From positions 1,488,001-1,552,000 of the forward strand of contig NC_057789.1 in NCBI RefSeq assembly GCF_014905175.1: a DNA stretch of 64,000 bases, in the 5' to 3' direction. Below, in pieces: positions 39,601 to 47,800 of this stretch. The position numbers were made by a program, and so were the translations under genes. This DNA comes from Aphidius gifuensis. Taxonomy: Eukaryota > Arthropoda > Insecta > Hymenoptera > Braconidae. Positions within the stretch are counted from its first letter, which is position 1. Each line of letters starts with the position of its first letter. The notes under the pieces are model-generated. The model was given only the letters and a program-made list of their open reading frames with translations. It searched no databases and was not told where the DNA came from.

Positions 39601-41870
39601 ACGTGGTCCAGCAATTGAAGGTTATCTCTTGGAACTTGACGATGGATGTGGTGGTGAATTTAGGGTAAATATGAACAAAACAATTTTACAGCTTCAACAA
39701 AATACAATCAAATTTTCATTGAATTTCTATTTGTGTTGGTTAAATTTCGAAAACTTTTGTTGACTTACATCAAAACAAATAATCTATTGAAGAAAAAAAA
39801 TCCAAATATTCTTTGTTATTTTATTCCTTTCATATCATCTTTACTTTCTCTCTAATTTTGTTTGTTTTTTTTTGCCTCTTTTCTTTGTCCATTATCTTTT
39901 CTTACTGTGACAATAATAGGTCTCAGTTTATATAATATAAAAGGGAAAAATAAATCGGTTTACTTACCACCATCTAAATCCACTCCAACAAAATCTTATA
40001 TTGCATTTGTGGCTGATATTATTATATACAATAAAAGATAAGTCCATTTTCATGATAACTTGAAAAGGAAACTTGTGTTTTCATCTGGACATTGTTTATT
40101 TTATTTTTTGATTATATTATCATGTCTTCATTATCCATTACTTGTTAAAAACAAAAATAAAAAATTGATAAAGCATAAAATTAATTCATCAAAACAAAAA
40201 TTAATTTTATAAAGTTTTTTTAAATTTTTTAAATAATAAACGTGGGTCAACTAAAACAAGTTAAAAGCATTTACTTGTTAATTTAATTTTGTCGAAAATG
40301 GAATTTTTAACAGGTATTTACTCGAAGTATATTCAAAAACTTTTGTAAACTGGTGTTCATTTTGTATATAGAATGTTTAAAAGTTGTCTATTGAGTTTTT
40401 GATTCTGTTGTTAACTCTAGCCACTAAATTGTTGTTTTTATTTTTGTTGCAGGAGGTTTATTGTGGCCGTGAGACAATTTGCACTGTTGATGGACTACAC
40501 TTTAATTCTTTATACAATGCTAGAGTACGAGGATTTAATAGTGCTGGTGAGGGTGATTATTCAGAACTCATTGGTCTTCAAACAGCTGAATGTAAGATTA
40601 TATTTAATTCTTTATTAAAACCATACAACAAAAATCATTCTAAAAATCGTGTTAAATTTATGTTTAAAATTTTTTTGGCAAATTATTTCTTCTAAATTCA
40701 CTTGCCCTTTAAATTTTTTGATATTTAAAATTATCAAAGTACAAATATTAATTACCAAAGGCTAACTAATAATAAATTCATCAATTTATAATTTTAATTT
40801 ATCAAAATATCTATAAAAAAACAAACATTGCAGCAAATAAAAAAGAAGATAAATTTTTTTAATAATTAAACTTTTATCTTGACACGATTGTTTAATTTTA
40901 ATTTCAACAAATGATTATTATATTCAATTTGAATATTATATGCTCATGATATTAATATGATTTTTGTATTAAATTTACAGTGGCTTGGTTCTCCTGGGCT
41001 TCTGGTGCACCAAGTATGCCCCAAGAGGTTTCAATATCTGAGGATGCAATGAGTGCATCATGTGAAGGATATGAACATCGTGTTGTTTTATCAAGCATTG
41101 GTTTTTCACGTGGTGTACACTATTGGGAATTAACTATTGATCGTTATCACAGTGATACTGATCCAGCATTTGGTATTGCACGTGCTGATGTATCACGTGA
41201 TAAAATGTTAGGTAAATTATTTCAACAAAAGTCTCAATTTCTATTTTAAAATTCAATTTAAAAATTTAATTATTAAAAATAAACATAAACAATAAATAAA
41301 ATTAATTATAAATTATAATCACTGAATAATCAATTGTAAATTTGAATAAAATTAATTGAATTTCGTTGATGAAATTGATCAACGACTATATTAAACCAAC
41401 AAACTTTTATCAATCAATAAGTGTCAACAAGAGTGAATAATCTTATATGAAAATGATAGAGATACACAAAGACCAAGATTAATAAGTAAAACAATGTACA
41501 TATAGACAATATTAATGATAAATTTTTGATCATGTTTACAGGAAAAGATGACAAGGGTTGGAGTATGTATATTGATCGTCAAAGATCTTGGTTTATGCAT
41601 GGTGGTGGTCATGCACAAAGAACAGAAGGTGGTGTACAACAAGGTACAACAGTTGGTGTATTATTGGATCTTGATACAACACATACACTTAGATTTTTTG
41701 TTAATGATCAACCACAAGGTGGTATTGCATTTCGTGATTTATATGGTGTATTTTATCCAGCAGTTAGTCTTAATCGTGGTGTTAGTGTTACATTACATAC
41801 AGCAATTGATACACCACGTCATTTACTTGCATTACACGATGAATATATTAATGATATTGCACAAAGCTAG
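17587..41870 (+). CDS. TRIM9-like E3 ubiquitin ligase, C-terminal part (six or seven exons)
   Basis: Exons: 17587-17682, 19826-20219, candidate micro-exon 20564-20596, 39498-39664, 40453-40591, 40981-41211, 41542-41870 (stop TAG). All junctions are GT-AG and phase-consistent; they give 452 codons without the micro-exon and 463 with it, stop included. Domain order is coiled coil, COS box, fibronectin III, SPRY, which is the TRIM9/TRIM67 (class I TRIM) order. Recognisable family segments include CTVDGLHFNS, YNARV, HYWELT, DPAFG and RSWFMH. TRIM9 proteins are RING E3 ligases that act with microtubules and SNARE proteins in neurons; the RING and B-boxes needed for catalysis must lie upstream of this window. 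The gene is broken up by an intron of about 19 kb filled with transposons. Confidence 0.93.
18021..18123 (+). repeat. Left copy of a ~103-bp direct duplication flanking element B3
   Basis: Runs from tgctatgaag to caactaaa and is repeated at 18639-18741 with only about four substitutions. The two copies bracket element B3 exactly, so they look like a target duplication or the footprint of duplicative repair. Confidence 0.8.
18124..18638 (+). mobile_element. tRNA-headed variable-core element, family B, copy B3 (5'-shortened)
   Basis: Begins at aagtcaaact, corresponding to an internal point of the B1/B2 leader (near 8933 in B1), so about 400 bp of leader is absent. The head is 18301-18370 (tgatggttgagtcggc; B-box-like gagttcaaaacc). 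The core is 18371-18436, the shortest of the eight at 66 bp. The hairpin is at about 18438-18515, and the tail ends in TTCTTTTTATAATA plus a GA-rich run. Flanking it are the two copies of a ~103-bp direct duplication, which define its ends. Confidence 0.78.
18639..18741 (+). repeat. Right copy of the ~103-bp direct duplication flanking B3
   Basis: Same 103-bp sequence as 18021-18123, about 96% identical by eye. It lies directly after the tail of B3. Confidence 0.8.
19826..20219 (+). CDS. TRIM9 exon: coiled coil and COS box
   Basis: 394 bp, phase 0 in and phase 1 out, acceptor attatttacag and donor gtgagt. It encodes E-E-C-G-S-L-E-E-E-V then a long charged helix and the conserved stretch A-L-K-E-N-D-S-S-A-F-L-Q-I, followed by the COS-type tail D-L-T-L-D-D-K-P...A-I-D-Q-L-T-F-V-Q-L-K. 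The COS box of this family targets microtubules. It is markedly less AT-rich than the surrounding introns. Confidence 0.93.
20564..20596 (+). CDS. Candidate in-frame TRIM9 micro-exon between COS box and FN3
   Basis: 33 bp between cag and gtaaag. It takes phase 1 from the previous exon and hands phase 1 to the FN3 exon, adding P-S-E-G-E-D-R-Y-P-T-A before A-P-G-A-P-V-L. It is locally GC-richer than the intron. The polypyrimidine tract is weak, and skipping it also keeps frame, so it is probably an optional exon if real. Confidence 0.45.
21464..21507 (+). CDS. Candidate alternative terminal exon of TRIM9
   Basis: After the acceptor-like cttaacgctcag, and continuing phase 1 from the COS exon, it reads L-G-V-P-E-G-D-Y-Q-C-D-S-R-G then TGA. 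The stretch 21450-21545 is unusually GC-rich for this intron, which suggests constraint. The nearby donor-like gtgaat would leave the wrong phase for the FN3 exon, so a short isoform ending here (without FN3/SPRY) is the more coherent reading. An AATAAA motif lies about 125 bp downstream. Purely predictive. Confidence 0.28.
21546..24450 (+). other. Intron sequence with no recognised feature
   Basis: AT-rich TRIM9 intron upstream of the large transposon. Only homopolymer runs and one small hairpin (23954-23979, arms GAGGATTG and CAATCCTC) were seen. Open frames here are low-complexity F/L/I/K strings. Confidence 0.6.
24451..25260 (+). repeat. Left terminal inverted repeat and subterminal palindrome array
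   Basis: After the 12-bp terminus come many copies of TTTCCGGAAA and TTTCTAGAAA in runs such as gaaaatttccggaaat. A higher-order unit of 166 bp repeats almost exactly about three times between 24691 and 25229. Plant CACTA elements have comparable subterminal repeats bound by their accessory protein. The apparent proteins on both strands here (rich in N-F-R-K-F-S-R-K) are a by-product of the repeat. Confidence 0.85.
25381..26987. mobile_element. Fold-back (long-TIR) element with perfect 8-bp target duplication
   Basis: Element 25389-26979 lies between direct repeats ATTTTTAA at 25381-25388 and 26980-26987. Termini are GGCAA followed by two variable bases and the conserved CTACGATATCCGTGGCGACA, inverted at the right end. 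The inverted arms are about 550 bp each and include ...TTCGATATCTCGAA... and CACCAGAAAAAACTAG blocks. The centre is a TAGCTAAG repeat array. It encodes no protein. An 8-bp duplication is typical of hAT- or P-type transposases, so it is likely a non-autonomous element of such a group. It sits within the left arm of the CACTA-like element and is therefore younger. Confidence 0.88.
25940..26415. repeat. TAGCTAAG-rich tandem repeat core of the fold-back element
   Basis: About twenty short units of the form (t)tagctaagtaaaatat, with a larger unit (containing taggtattgtgtgttt and ttgagactacg, or a close variant) appearing at about 26025, 26155 and 26300. It separates the two inverted arms. Confidence 0.8.
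27070..27245 (+). repeat. Inner part of the CACTA-like left inverted arm
   Basis: Contains another tttccggaaatcatttcc block followed by a unique stretch (cattggtactgtaaag ... gagtattatacg). The same sequence is inverted at 38396-38560 (cgtataatactctc ... ctttacagttcc). It shows that the arms extend beyond the palindrome array and that the fold-back element split this arm. Confidence 0.8.
27500..27695 (-). pseudogene. First copy of a W2-domain (eIF2B-epsilon-like) C-terminal fragment
   Basis: On the minus strand two frames together give the order E-E-V-T-V-S-T, T-T-K-N-I-L-H-I-L, then C-D-K-D-I-L-S-K-D-K-I-I-D-W-Y, the pattern of the last helices of a W2 (eIF5C) domain. A frameshift and stops break it. 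It is a near-duplicate of 28820-29010. Probably a captured and decayed host sequence within the transposon. Confidence 0.45.
27800..28682 (-). pseudogene. Decayed GTPBP6 / HflX-like GTPase fragment
   Basis: Minus strand. 28682-28338 reads as an open N-terminal segment with L-V-I-Q-P-Y-I-K-W-G and E-A-V-A-L-V-K-T-L-P, typical of GTPBP6, then hits a stop. After a missing middle, 28290-28058 gives the G-domain with P-loop V-G-Y-T-N-A-G-K-T and Y-V-D-T-I-G-F (switch II DxxG), interrupted by a stop just after the P-loop and by a frameshift. A 93-bp intron-like gap with an AG acceptor precedes 27964-27800, which carries the N-K-C-D guanine-specificity motif (canonical N-K-x-D). The functional protein is a mitochondrial ribosome-associated GTPase. 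This copy cannot make it. Retention of an intron-like gap argues against a processed retrocopy and for DNA-level capture. Confidence 0.72.
28766..28818 (+). other. Exon-like segment with strong splice signals
   Basis: Behind a very good acceptor (tcttgtttcttttgcag) and before gtaagt, 53 bp read K-Y-P-D-G-I-P-A-N-K-P-V-A-T-L-T-K in the open frame. The donor and the following ~190 bp are duplicated from 27501 onward. It may be an upstream exon of the element's transcripts; I do not recognise the peptide. Confidence 0.3.
28820..29070 (-). pseudogene. Second copy of the W2-domain (eIF2B-epsilon-like) fragment
   Basis: Minus strand reads I-N-Y-I-K-R-E-D-A-Q-D-Y-C-L-K-A-F-E-E-V, then T-R-N-I-L-H-I-L and, after a frameshift, I-I-D-W-Y-E-L-D. 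The Y-I-K-R plus downstream acidic tail resembles the W2 end of eIF2B-epsilon; eIF5 or other W2 proteins are alternatives. It is longer than the first copy at 27500-27695, which shares its downstream half. Confidence 0.45.
29075..30460 (-). pseudogene. Unidentified decayed coding sequence on the minus strand
   Basis: Two long minus-strand frames (29458-29075 and 29788-29480) are joined by frameshifts and continue raggedly to about 30460. The segment P-I-P-K-Q-I-L-S-A-I-N-D-S-T-P-R-K followed by L-R-Q-V-S-F looks like real protein, with an RVxF-like docking sequence, and the rest is low-complexity acidic/basic sequence such as S-S-D-D-A-N-N-E-N-K. I cannot name the gene. Stops and frameshifts mark it as non-functional. 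It lies with the GTPBP6 and W2 fragments, so it is probably another captured host fragment. Confidence 0.4.
30998..31103. mobile_element. ~105-bp MITE-like palindrome
   Basis: Termini TTCGTTACAAGTGCC and its inverted near-copy GGGCACATGTAACGAA enclose a short GC-richer interior. It is inserted within one of the 30.5-31.5 kb repeat units. Confidence 0.65.
31115..31213. mobile_element. ~99-bp MITE-like near-perfect hairpin
   Basis: Termini GTTACTAGGGACAGTGG and CCACTGCCTTTGTAAC-type inverted copy; the interior arms taatgtgtgaatttccaaa and tttggaaattcacacatta pair almost perfectly around a short C-rich loop. It lies 12 bp from the previous palindrome and shares the GTTAC end. Confidence 0.72.
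31817..31946 (+). repeat. TATAA pentanucleotide array upstream of the transposase
   Basis: About 130 bp of uninterrupted taata/tataa pentamers ending some 55 bp before the transposase ATG. Each unit contains TATAA, so the array could act as a cluster of TATA-like elements; that role is inference. Confidence 0.9.
32000..34006 (+). CDS. CACTA/EnSpm-type transposase, 668 aa
   Basis: Intact single-exon frame from ATG at 32000 to TAA. Features in order: N-terminal acidic, low-complexity region (1-60); S-T-D-G-G at residues 156-160 followed by H-L-W-P-I; F-I-A-D-A-P-A-R-A near 236-244; a cysteine cluster C-S-R-C-K-V-C at 258-264; F-D-Y-M-H-S near 321-326 with L-G-V-A-K; M-K-A-T-E-L-R-Q near 386-393; and F-G-P-L-D-S-I-S-A-F-P-Y-E-N near 475-488. 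These are hallmarks of the Tnp2-like CACTA transposases, whose DDE nuclease would cut at the element ends (D158, D239 or D322, and E487 are candidates). No stop or frameshift, so possibly still active. The base composition is less AT-rich than the surroundings. Confidence 0.9.
   Translation: MDFASSSMDCDDNSIIDNPHQVINDNLILETENILNNIRSRNNTSIPPGGIATVSTHSVSDDPVKLRNNLAIAFSEINLSQSQINRLLGELRGYSHFADWPKDARTFMQTPRNRCQHIYELAGGKYIHFGLQEAILEILNSTVRDLIPEVLVVAFSTDGGTLDKQGNVHLWPIQVRIHNIPDCPPEFVGIWCSIPPNTKPLNSVEFFAAFVENFNDIILNGLIFEGINKVVRFGPFIADAPARAMALGHMAHNAEVPCSRCKVCRSLIDNQGDKKALRGVDHVRRTDLEYRNREDPLHHNFELECGFKELIGFDIVTNVLFDYMHSTLLGVAKRIFSNLVKGKDNPNFKLNKRSIAQINYRLNCIKDLCPAEFARRPNDIAEYGSMKATELRQILLYSGIVAFRDIMNEAEYFHFLLLSCGIRLLIKPKVRDDEINFAENILKIFVKNSEDFYGSTFLTYNCHVLLHLAEDVRNFGPLDSISAFPYENKMREFSVVCHKPGDYLQSFVNRREESRKLHKSNIKPSDQPLLKAGKKWISELLLPVELDFSSTQYQSLETQKYKININGKDNTFMLKDGTHGIIQNIVFCNNKYKLIYQNFLVSESFFNIGAWESPSFGVFLCSKLSDQIRIIDLENIHGKCFRMPFFADKNEEPSPDNFVVILIESTVT
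34007..34883 (+). other. Intergenic spacer between transposase and DUF4806 gene
   Basis: AT-rich. Holds a 26-bp direct repeat (agtcaaatca[c]...tagctcaaattca) at 34307-34332 and 34382-34407 differing at one base, and AATAAA-type signals near 34663 and 34794 that may end the transposase transcript. Confidence 0.6.
34884..37222 (+). CDS. DUF4806-like accessory protein of the CACTA-like element (six exons, 314 aa)
   Basis: Exons 34884-35121, 35293-35434, 35616-35681, 36382-36523, 36627-36807 and 37047-37222. All are GT-AG and phases agree (total 945 bp including TGA). The N-terminus is acidic/Ser-rich; the middle has Q-A-F-Q-A-L-S-Q-T-Q; the C-terminal domain begins I-R-Y-L-V-R-L-G-G and continues through W-K-K-R-S-G-F, as in the DUF4806 proteins that are common in insect CACTA-like elements. 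The tail has A-A-L-K-T-A-K-V-K-K-R-K, a poly-Glu run and P-R-K-K, a likely nuclear-localisation region. It follows the transposase on the same strand. By analogy with plant TnpA it may bind the subterminal palindromes; that is inference. An acceptor-like TAG sits directly before the ATG, so a 5' non-coding exon is possible. Confidence 0.78.
37650..37792. repeat. Short inverted/direct repeats around TAGCTAAGG
   Basis: gtggtaagcaac occurs at about 37653 and 37751, and agtagctaagg / ccttagctact are inverted, giving a small palindromic segment. The TAGCTAAG word is shared with the fold-back element at 25.4-27.0 kb. Confidence 0.5.
37836..38079. mobile_element. ~244-bp MITE with 24-bp-class inverted ends
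   Basis: Left end gctttcttttgtgtatttat and right end ataaatacacaaaagaaagc are inverted copies that continue into CpG-rich atgcgcatg / gcgcatgcgcg arms. The interior is much GC-richer than its surroundings. No target duplication is evident. Confidence 0.75.
38091..38318. mobile_element. Solo end of a related CACTA-like element
   Basis: Terminates at 38307-38318 in TGGTTATCTGGG, the complement of CCCAGATAACCA, one base different from the main element's terminus. It is preceded by its own subterminal motif, repeated attactggtagattactggt and accggtaa. The partner end was not found in the window, so this is a fragment or a nested relic. Confidence 0.6.
38396..39382 (-). repeat. Right inverted arm of the CACTA-like element
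   Basis: Mirror image of the left arm: unique block 38396-38500 (inverse of 27139-27245), then arrays of TTTCCGGAAA and TTTCTAGAAA with the same 166-bp spacing (38789 to 38955), ending in TGGTTAGCTGGG. Confidence 0.85.
39498..39664 (+). CDS. TRIM9 exon: first half of fibronectin III
   Basis: 167 bp, phase 1 in and phase 0 out, acceptor gttttattacag and donor gtaaat. It encodes P-G-A-P-V-L-I-P-E-E-C...S-V-T-V-A-W-Q-P-P ... G-Y-L-L-E-L-D-D-G-C-G-G-E-F-R. The W and the L-E-L-D-D-G strand are standard for the TRIM9 FN3 domain. Its acceptor lies only 115 bp after the end of the large transposon. Confidence 0.94.
40453..40591 (+). CDS. TRIM9 exon: second half of fibronectin III
   Basis: 139 bp, acceptor tttgttgcag, donor gtaaga, phase 0 to 1. 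It reads E-V-Y-C-G-R-E-T-I-C-T-V-D-G-L then Y-N-A-R-V-R-G-F-N-S-A-G, completing the FN3 fold. Confidence 0.94.
40981..41211 (+). CDS. TRIM9 exon: first half of SPRY
   Basis: 231 bp, phase 1 to 1, acceptor aaatttacag and donor gtaaat. It reads A-W-F-S-W then G-V-H-Y-W-E-L-T-I-D-R and D-P-A-F-G-I-A-R, the PRY/SPRY core of TRIM9. The junction codon is TTG (L), where vertebrate TRIM9 has V. Confidence 0.94.
41542..41870 (+). CDS. TRIM9 last exon: second half of SPRY and stop
   Basis: 329 bp ending in TAG at 41870. It reads K-D-D-K-G-W-S-M-Y-I-D-R-Q-R-S-W-F-M-H, G-V-L-L-D-L-D and F-F-V-N-D-Q-P-Q-G, then V-S-V-T-L-H-T. The C-terminal tail after T-P-R-H-L-L-A is insect-type. Confidence 0.94.
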
Positions 41871-44800
41871 GGGTATCTTAATGTCCTGAAAAAGGGCCTG
41901 ATGCAATTTCAGGAAAATGATATTTATGATTATAATAAAAATAATAAAGAACATCAAATTATTGATGGACATGCTAAAATACTTGAAAAAATTATTGAAG
42001 AAGGATCAGAGTATATTGTTTAATATATTTCATGTAATTTAAATTATCATGATGCATTTTTTCAAACTGCAACAAAAAATTTATAATATATTAGGCAAGT
42101 CGTTAATAATGTCTATCAAATAATATCATGATAAAAATAATTGTACTTTTTTATAACATGTTTATAAATATGCTTTTGGAAATGAAATTAAAATTTATTA
42201 ATTGTATTATAAGGAAGATCACAACTTGCTGGTATCACACATTCGCTTTGAGCTATAACAATTTTAAGACTGATACTTTTTTTTTTTTTTGTTTTTCATG
42301 AAAATGGGTAAACTTATGATAATTTTTTGAACTGTTTTCTCTTATTATTTTTCATTGATTAAAATTATTTTTTAAACAATAATAAATAAGAATTTAATAA
42401 AAAAAAAAAAAAGCCCGGATGCTCTTGAAATATTTAAAAGATTTATATTAAAAATAATTGACGTTGATTAATCAGCGTGTAACTATCATATCGAAAATTT
42501 TGAATAATTAATTTTAAGATTATCAGTATCATAGAGCTAGCTGGTAATTAGTGTTAAGAATATATAATTAAATAAATTAATTAAATTTAATAAATATTAG
42601 AAGAAAAAATTATCTAGTCTACGTAGAAACTGTCAGTTTTTTTTTTTTGTTTTTCCTTTGTTTTTCTTTTATAAATATTCAAGAAAAATAAACAGATTAA
42701 TAATAAATATTCCATTTATAAATAATTATTATAAAAATAAAAAATTAACATTGTCGTATGAAAAAAAATATCCTCTATTTTACAAATAAAATTAAATAAA
42801 TATCGAAAAAAAAAATTTAGTTGATAATGAGGTATTTGTGGTTTATGCAGTTATTAACGTGACAGGGTTAAAAATTTATTAAACTCATAAATATTAATAT
42901 AACATACAAAATAAATAAAATAAATAAAAATAAATTTAAGTTGATAAAAAAATTGTATATAAATGTAAATAATTAATTATAAATATTGCTGATAAAATTG
43001 CCAAGTGTATAAACATTAACAAAAAAAAAAAATATACTCGACCAATAAAATCGATAAATGAAAAAAAAAAATTTGAATAATATTATATATGTAAACAAAA
43101 AATAGAGGAAATTCTGTATCCAATTTTAAATATTTTCTAAAGATCAAAATGCCTGAGGCTGCATGACTTTTATTTTTTATTTTCACCCTTATTTTTCACC
43201 ACGTTTTATACCTTCGTCACTATTATTTAACTTCCAACTTTGCTCAGTCTATTTAAATTTTACATTTTTTTTTTTGCATCTTATTTACGTCATTATTATA
43301 ATAATTTTTTATCCGATAATATTATAATATAAATACGAGAATTATATAGATTATTTGTATTTATTTTTCATTATAAAACACCTGCTACAAAAATTTTTTA
43401 AGTAAACATTTTTTTTTTCTTTTTTTTATATTCATATTGAATTATATTTTTATTTACCGTTTGTAGACTGGGCTATTTATTAAAGCTCCATATATTTCAT
43501 AGAAAAAAATGCTATAAAAATGAACATTTTTATGATTCTACATAGTTGAGTTTTATTTTTTTTCTTTTACTCTATTTTTATTGCTTACAATTCCATAAGA
43601 AACAGCATGTAACTCTTTTATATTTTCAAAATATATTTCTTCCATGTTTTTCAATTTTATTTCTCCGTATTGAATTTTACTTTTTTTTAAATAGAAAAAT
43701 CTGTTTATTTTTTTAGAAAAATTCGTAAAACAATTTTTTATAAATATAAAACAAAAAAAAAAATACATAACTTTTGTATTGAAAAAAAAAATAATAATAA
43801 AATAGAGAAGAGAAAATTGAAGGCTTGTTGAGGTGCCCAGTGACTGTCGTAAATTTTCAAGTCGAGATATCACGTCTTTATGTAACAGACAGACTCAATA
43901 TACCACAGACATTTAATCCCTGAAAGATCTGTCGGCAAAAAACGAAATTAAATAAAAAAAAAAAATATAAACACCAAGTAAAAAAGAAGAAAAACTATTT
44001 TATAGTTGGATGGAAAAAAAAGGGAAAAGGATATTGTAGTTTCTTATTTACCCTCTAGGGGATAGAGATTAAGCCGGTCAAGGGATTGAAGGAGAGATTG
44101 AAGCTTAAGGGTTGATGCAAGCACAAAAATATATGCAAGTTTAGGTTGATCTGACTTGTGCTTTAAAGCATTTAAAAATTGAAGATCATTACTTTTTTTA
44201 TACTCTGTAAATAACAATTAAAATAAACAAATAAAAAATACAATGAAAAAATAAAAAACAAATATGATCAGATAAAAAATTTAAATGAACATTTGATTAG
44301 CTTGTCAAGAAGAATAATAAAGCTTCTAGATATTTTTTTTTCAATTTTATAATTCTTCTTTTGAAGTAGATTTTTTTATTTCTTATAAAAAAAAAAAAAC
44401 AACTGACTACTAGTTAGCATAATAAGTTTTAAAAAAAATAAATAAAATTTCAATGGAAAATTGGCAAAAATACCATCTTGAATTTTAAATGAAAAAAACC
44501 AAGTTTCAACGGATTGTCATTTTCAAATGGTATGATTATCTGGTACTGGTATTTCAAGAAAAAAAAAAAAAGTAAAATTGATGAAAGGGAGCTTTAAAGA
44601 TGACGAAAAAAATAAAAGGTAAGTAAATTATGATAATAATAATAATAAAATTGAATAAAGAAAAAAAACTAGTTGTTATATCTTCATATCTATTATGTCG
44701 ATCAAATTCAGATGCTCTTTATTTGATAAATTAATTTTTAAAATAAGCAAATACTTTTTTGTTGCTTGATTTTTATTTTTTTTGAGTTGATTATTCATAC

Positions 44801-47800
44801 AAGTTGATCAGTATGAGTGCATTTATCTAATGGAAAACAAGATCAAAAATTTATTCGAAAAAAAAAAAAAGAATTTTATTTAGCGTTTGTATATTTATGT
44901 ATGTCATCTAGAAGTTCCTTTGAATTTTAAACGATTCAATAAACTCAACGAGGAACATTTCATTTGGGTCAAGTGTTAAACATACATGGAAAATTTCGAC
45001 ATAAGCTGTTGAACATTTTAAATTAAAAAAAATAAAATTCACACGTTTCTAAATTCATGTTAATGCTGCTTTGATAATGATGATTATTATATATATTTTT
45101 TTTTTCGAAATGATCTTTAAAATTTTATCAAAAGAAAACATGTAAACTAAAAAATTATTAATGCTAAATTTTCATTTTTTATTTAAAATAGGTACTTTGA
45201 AAATTTATAGTGAACGTAGTTAAATTGATGGTTTTGAAAATGACCTCATTTATAAATTCAAGAAGTACAAAAATGAAAAAAAAAAACTCCAGGATAAGTG
45301 TCGACATCAACTTGCCAAACACGATCTTGAATTTTTTTTTAAATTTTTTTCTACTCATTTTACGGCGCTCAACTTTATCCTTTTAAATCGTATAAGAAAT
45401 GTAAAAAATTTATATATTATTAAAGTTATAAATATTTAACTTGTAACTATCGATTTTTTATTTATTTATATTTTTTTTTTCTATTTGATATAGCGAACAT
45501 ACAACCGCAAAAAAAAAGTTACATGTTCAAATCGAGTATTGGAAACTCGACGAAAATCACTTTTCAGAGTTTCAGGATAATTTTAACTATTCATAAGTCA
45601 AAAAGTTTTTTCATTCAATGCACTGAACAGCAGAATGAAAATAAAAATAAAAAAATAAATAAATATGAAAAAAAAAACAAGTAGAAAATACTTTTTCAAG
45701 TCTGACTTTTTTAACTTTATATCCCTTAATTTTTACTCAACACTATTTTTTATTTTCAAATAGAAAATAATATTATTTTAGCTTTTTCAATTTTTTAATC
45801 AAAAACTTTTACTTGTTAAATATTACTGTACAAGCTGGTTATTAATTATTGCAATTTTACACAGTTGATTTGATAAAATTGATAAAACAAAAAAAAAAAA
45901 AAGTAAATGGATAAATAAAATTTCTAGACTTGATTAAAAAAATTTTCAAATAGAAAAATTTCATTTATCTTATTTTATTTTTGAGAAAAAAATATAATAT
46001 CATTTTTTTTTTTCACACTATCTTTGTATATGTGTGTATGTATGGCGCGCATTTTCTCATTACAATTCTTGCTCATTACTAATTAGTCTCTCGACCCTTG
46101 GATTTACTTTTTTTCTGGAGGGTACTTTTCACATTTAATACTCGGAATAAAGAGATAAAAACAGAGCTAAAAATATAGTAAAATTAAAATAATAATAATT
46201 ATAATAATTAATTGTAAAATGGAATAGAAATAAAGCAACGTTGAAAACATATTACACATTAGCCAAATTGGCGCTTACGGCATTTGTAAATTTTTTTTAA
46301 AAAACTTCAGTGAAATTTAAAATAAAATAAAGCTGAAATGTAAATAAAAAAAAACTGCATTATTAAATGATGCAAATATTATTAAATATTATTTTTAACA
46401 ATGAAAATGAAATATTTAAATAATATTTAAATTTTAATAATTTAATTTAAAAACAAATAAAATCAATTCTATTTGATGCATTTATTATTAACAATAAATA
46501 AATAAATTTTTGATTTATTATTAATCTGTTTAATTGATAATAATAAATTGGATATTAATTTTAATTATTGATAAATATTAATCTGATATTGATATAATAG
46601 AATAGATATTAAATTTCAATTATAAATTAGTATTATTCTCGGATTAAATGACGAATTTTGTATTGTGATTAAATTTATATATATTGTATAGATGATGTAT
46701 AATTTTGATAATTTAATCCATGTATGGAAATTTAATAGACAATCAAAGTAATATTCATTTGATATTAATATTTTATTTATTTTATTATTTGTCGGGTATT
46801 TAATAATACAAATTGATTAAACACATGATAAAAAAAATTGATGAAATTTTGTGACAATTCGAATATTAACAACATACTAAAATAAATAAATAAATAAAAT
46901 AATAAAATAATCAAACGAATGAGTAATAATCAATTTAAAAATAATTTTTTACATTTATTAGTTATTGATAAAATAAATTTAAAAAAAAAAAAACAAATTA
47001 TCTTATTTTATTTTATTTCTAACGAAAATAATTTGGACACGGATATAATGATTCGTAAAAATATAATTACAATGTGAGTATGATTATGTTTATTAAAAAA
47101 AAGTAAAAAAAAGAGACGAGTAAATAAAAAAAAATATAAGGGTAAAAAATAAAATAGCGTGGTAGTTGTGGTGTAGGTGTTGTTGGGAAAAACTTGAGAC
47201 AGAGTCGAGAGGGTTGCAGTGTGACTACATGTACTGTCATATTTACTAAATAATTTCTTTTTGGTATATTAAGCAATGACTCATGTCGACATATTCCTAT
47301 TCATCAAGATTCAAAAGAAATGAAAAATTCTATTCAACATATTTGAAAGGTAAAACAATTTTATTATCACTGGAATTTTTTTGTTTTATTTTTTTTTTCT
47401 CGTCTACTGATATTATTTTTTTTTCTGTAAAATGAATTTTTTTTTTATTGAAATTTGTTTATTAAATAGCCAATATAATAATTAAATTTTTTTTTTTTTT
47501 TAGAGATAATAAACAATGAAAAATAAAATATTTAAAATATTTTTTTATTTTTTACAGAAAAAGAGATATTGTTTGTTGTTCAAACAAAAAAAAAAATAAA
47601 TAAATAAAATTACTTTGAAAATGAAAATTAAATTTATTTATTGTTATTTAATTTTATAAAACAAATATAATTATATATTGTTTTATGCATTTGTTTTTAT
47701 TGTAGAATTTGATTGTTTTATTGTGAAAACCAAAATAATGTCAATTTTAAAATAAAATACACGTTGCTTTTGAAACAGAGAGTCTAATTTTTGCATTTAC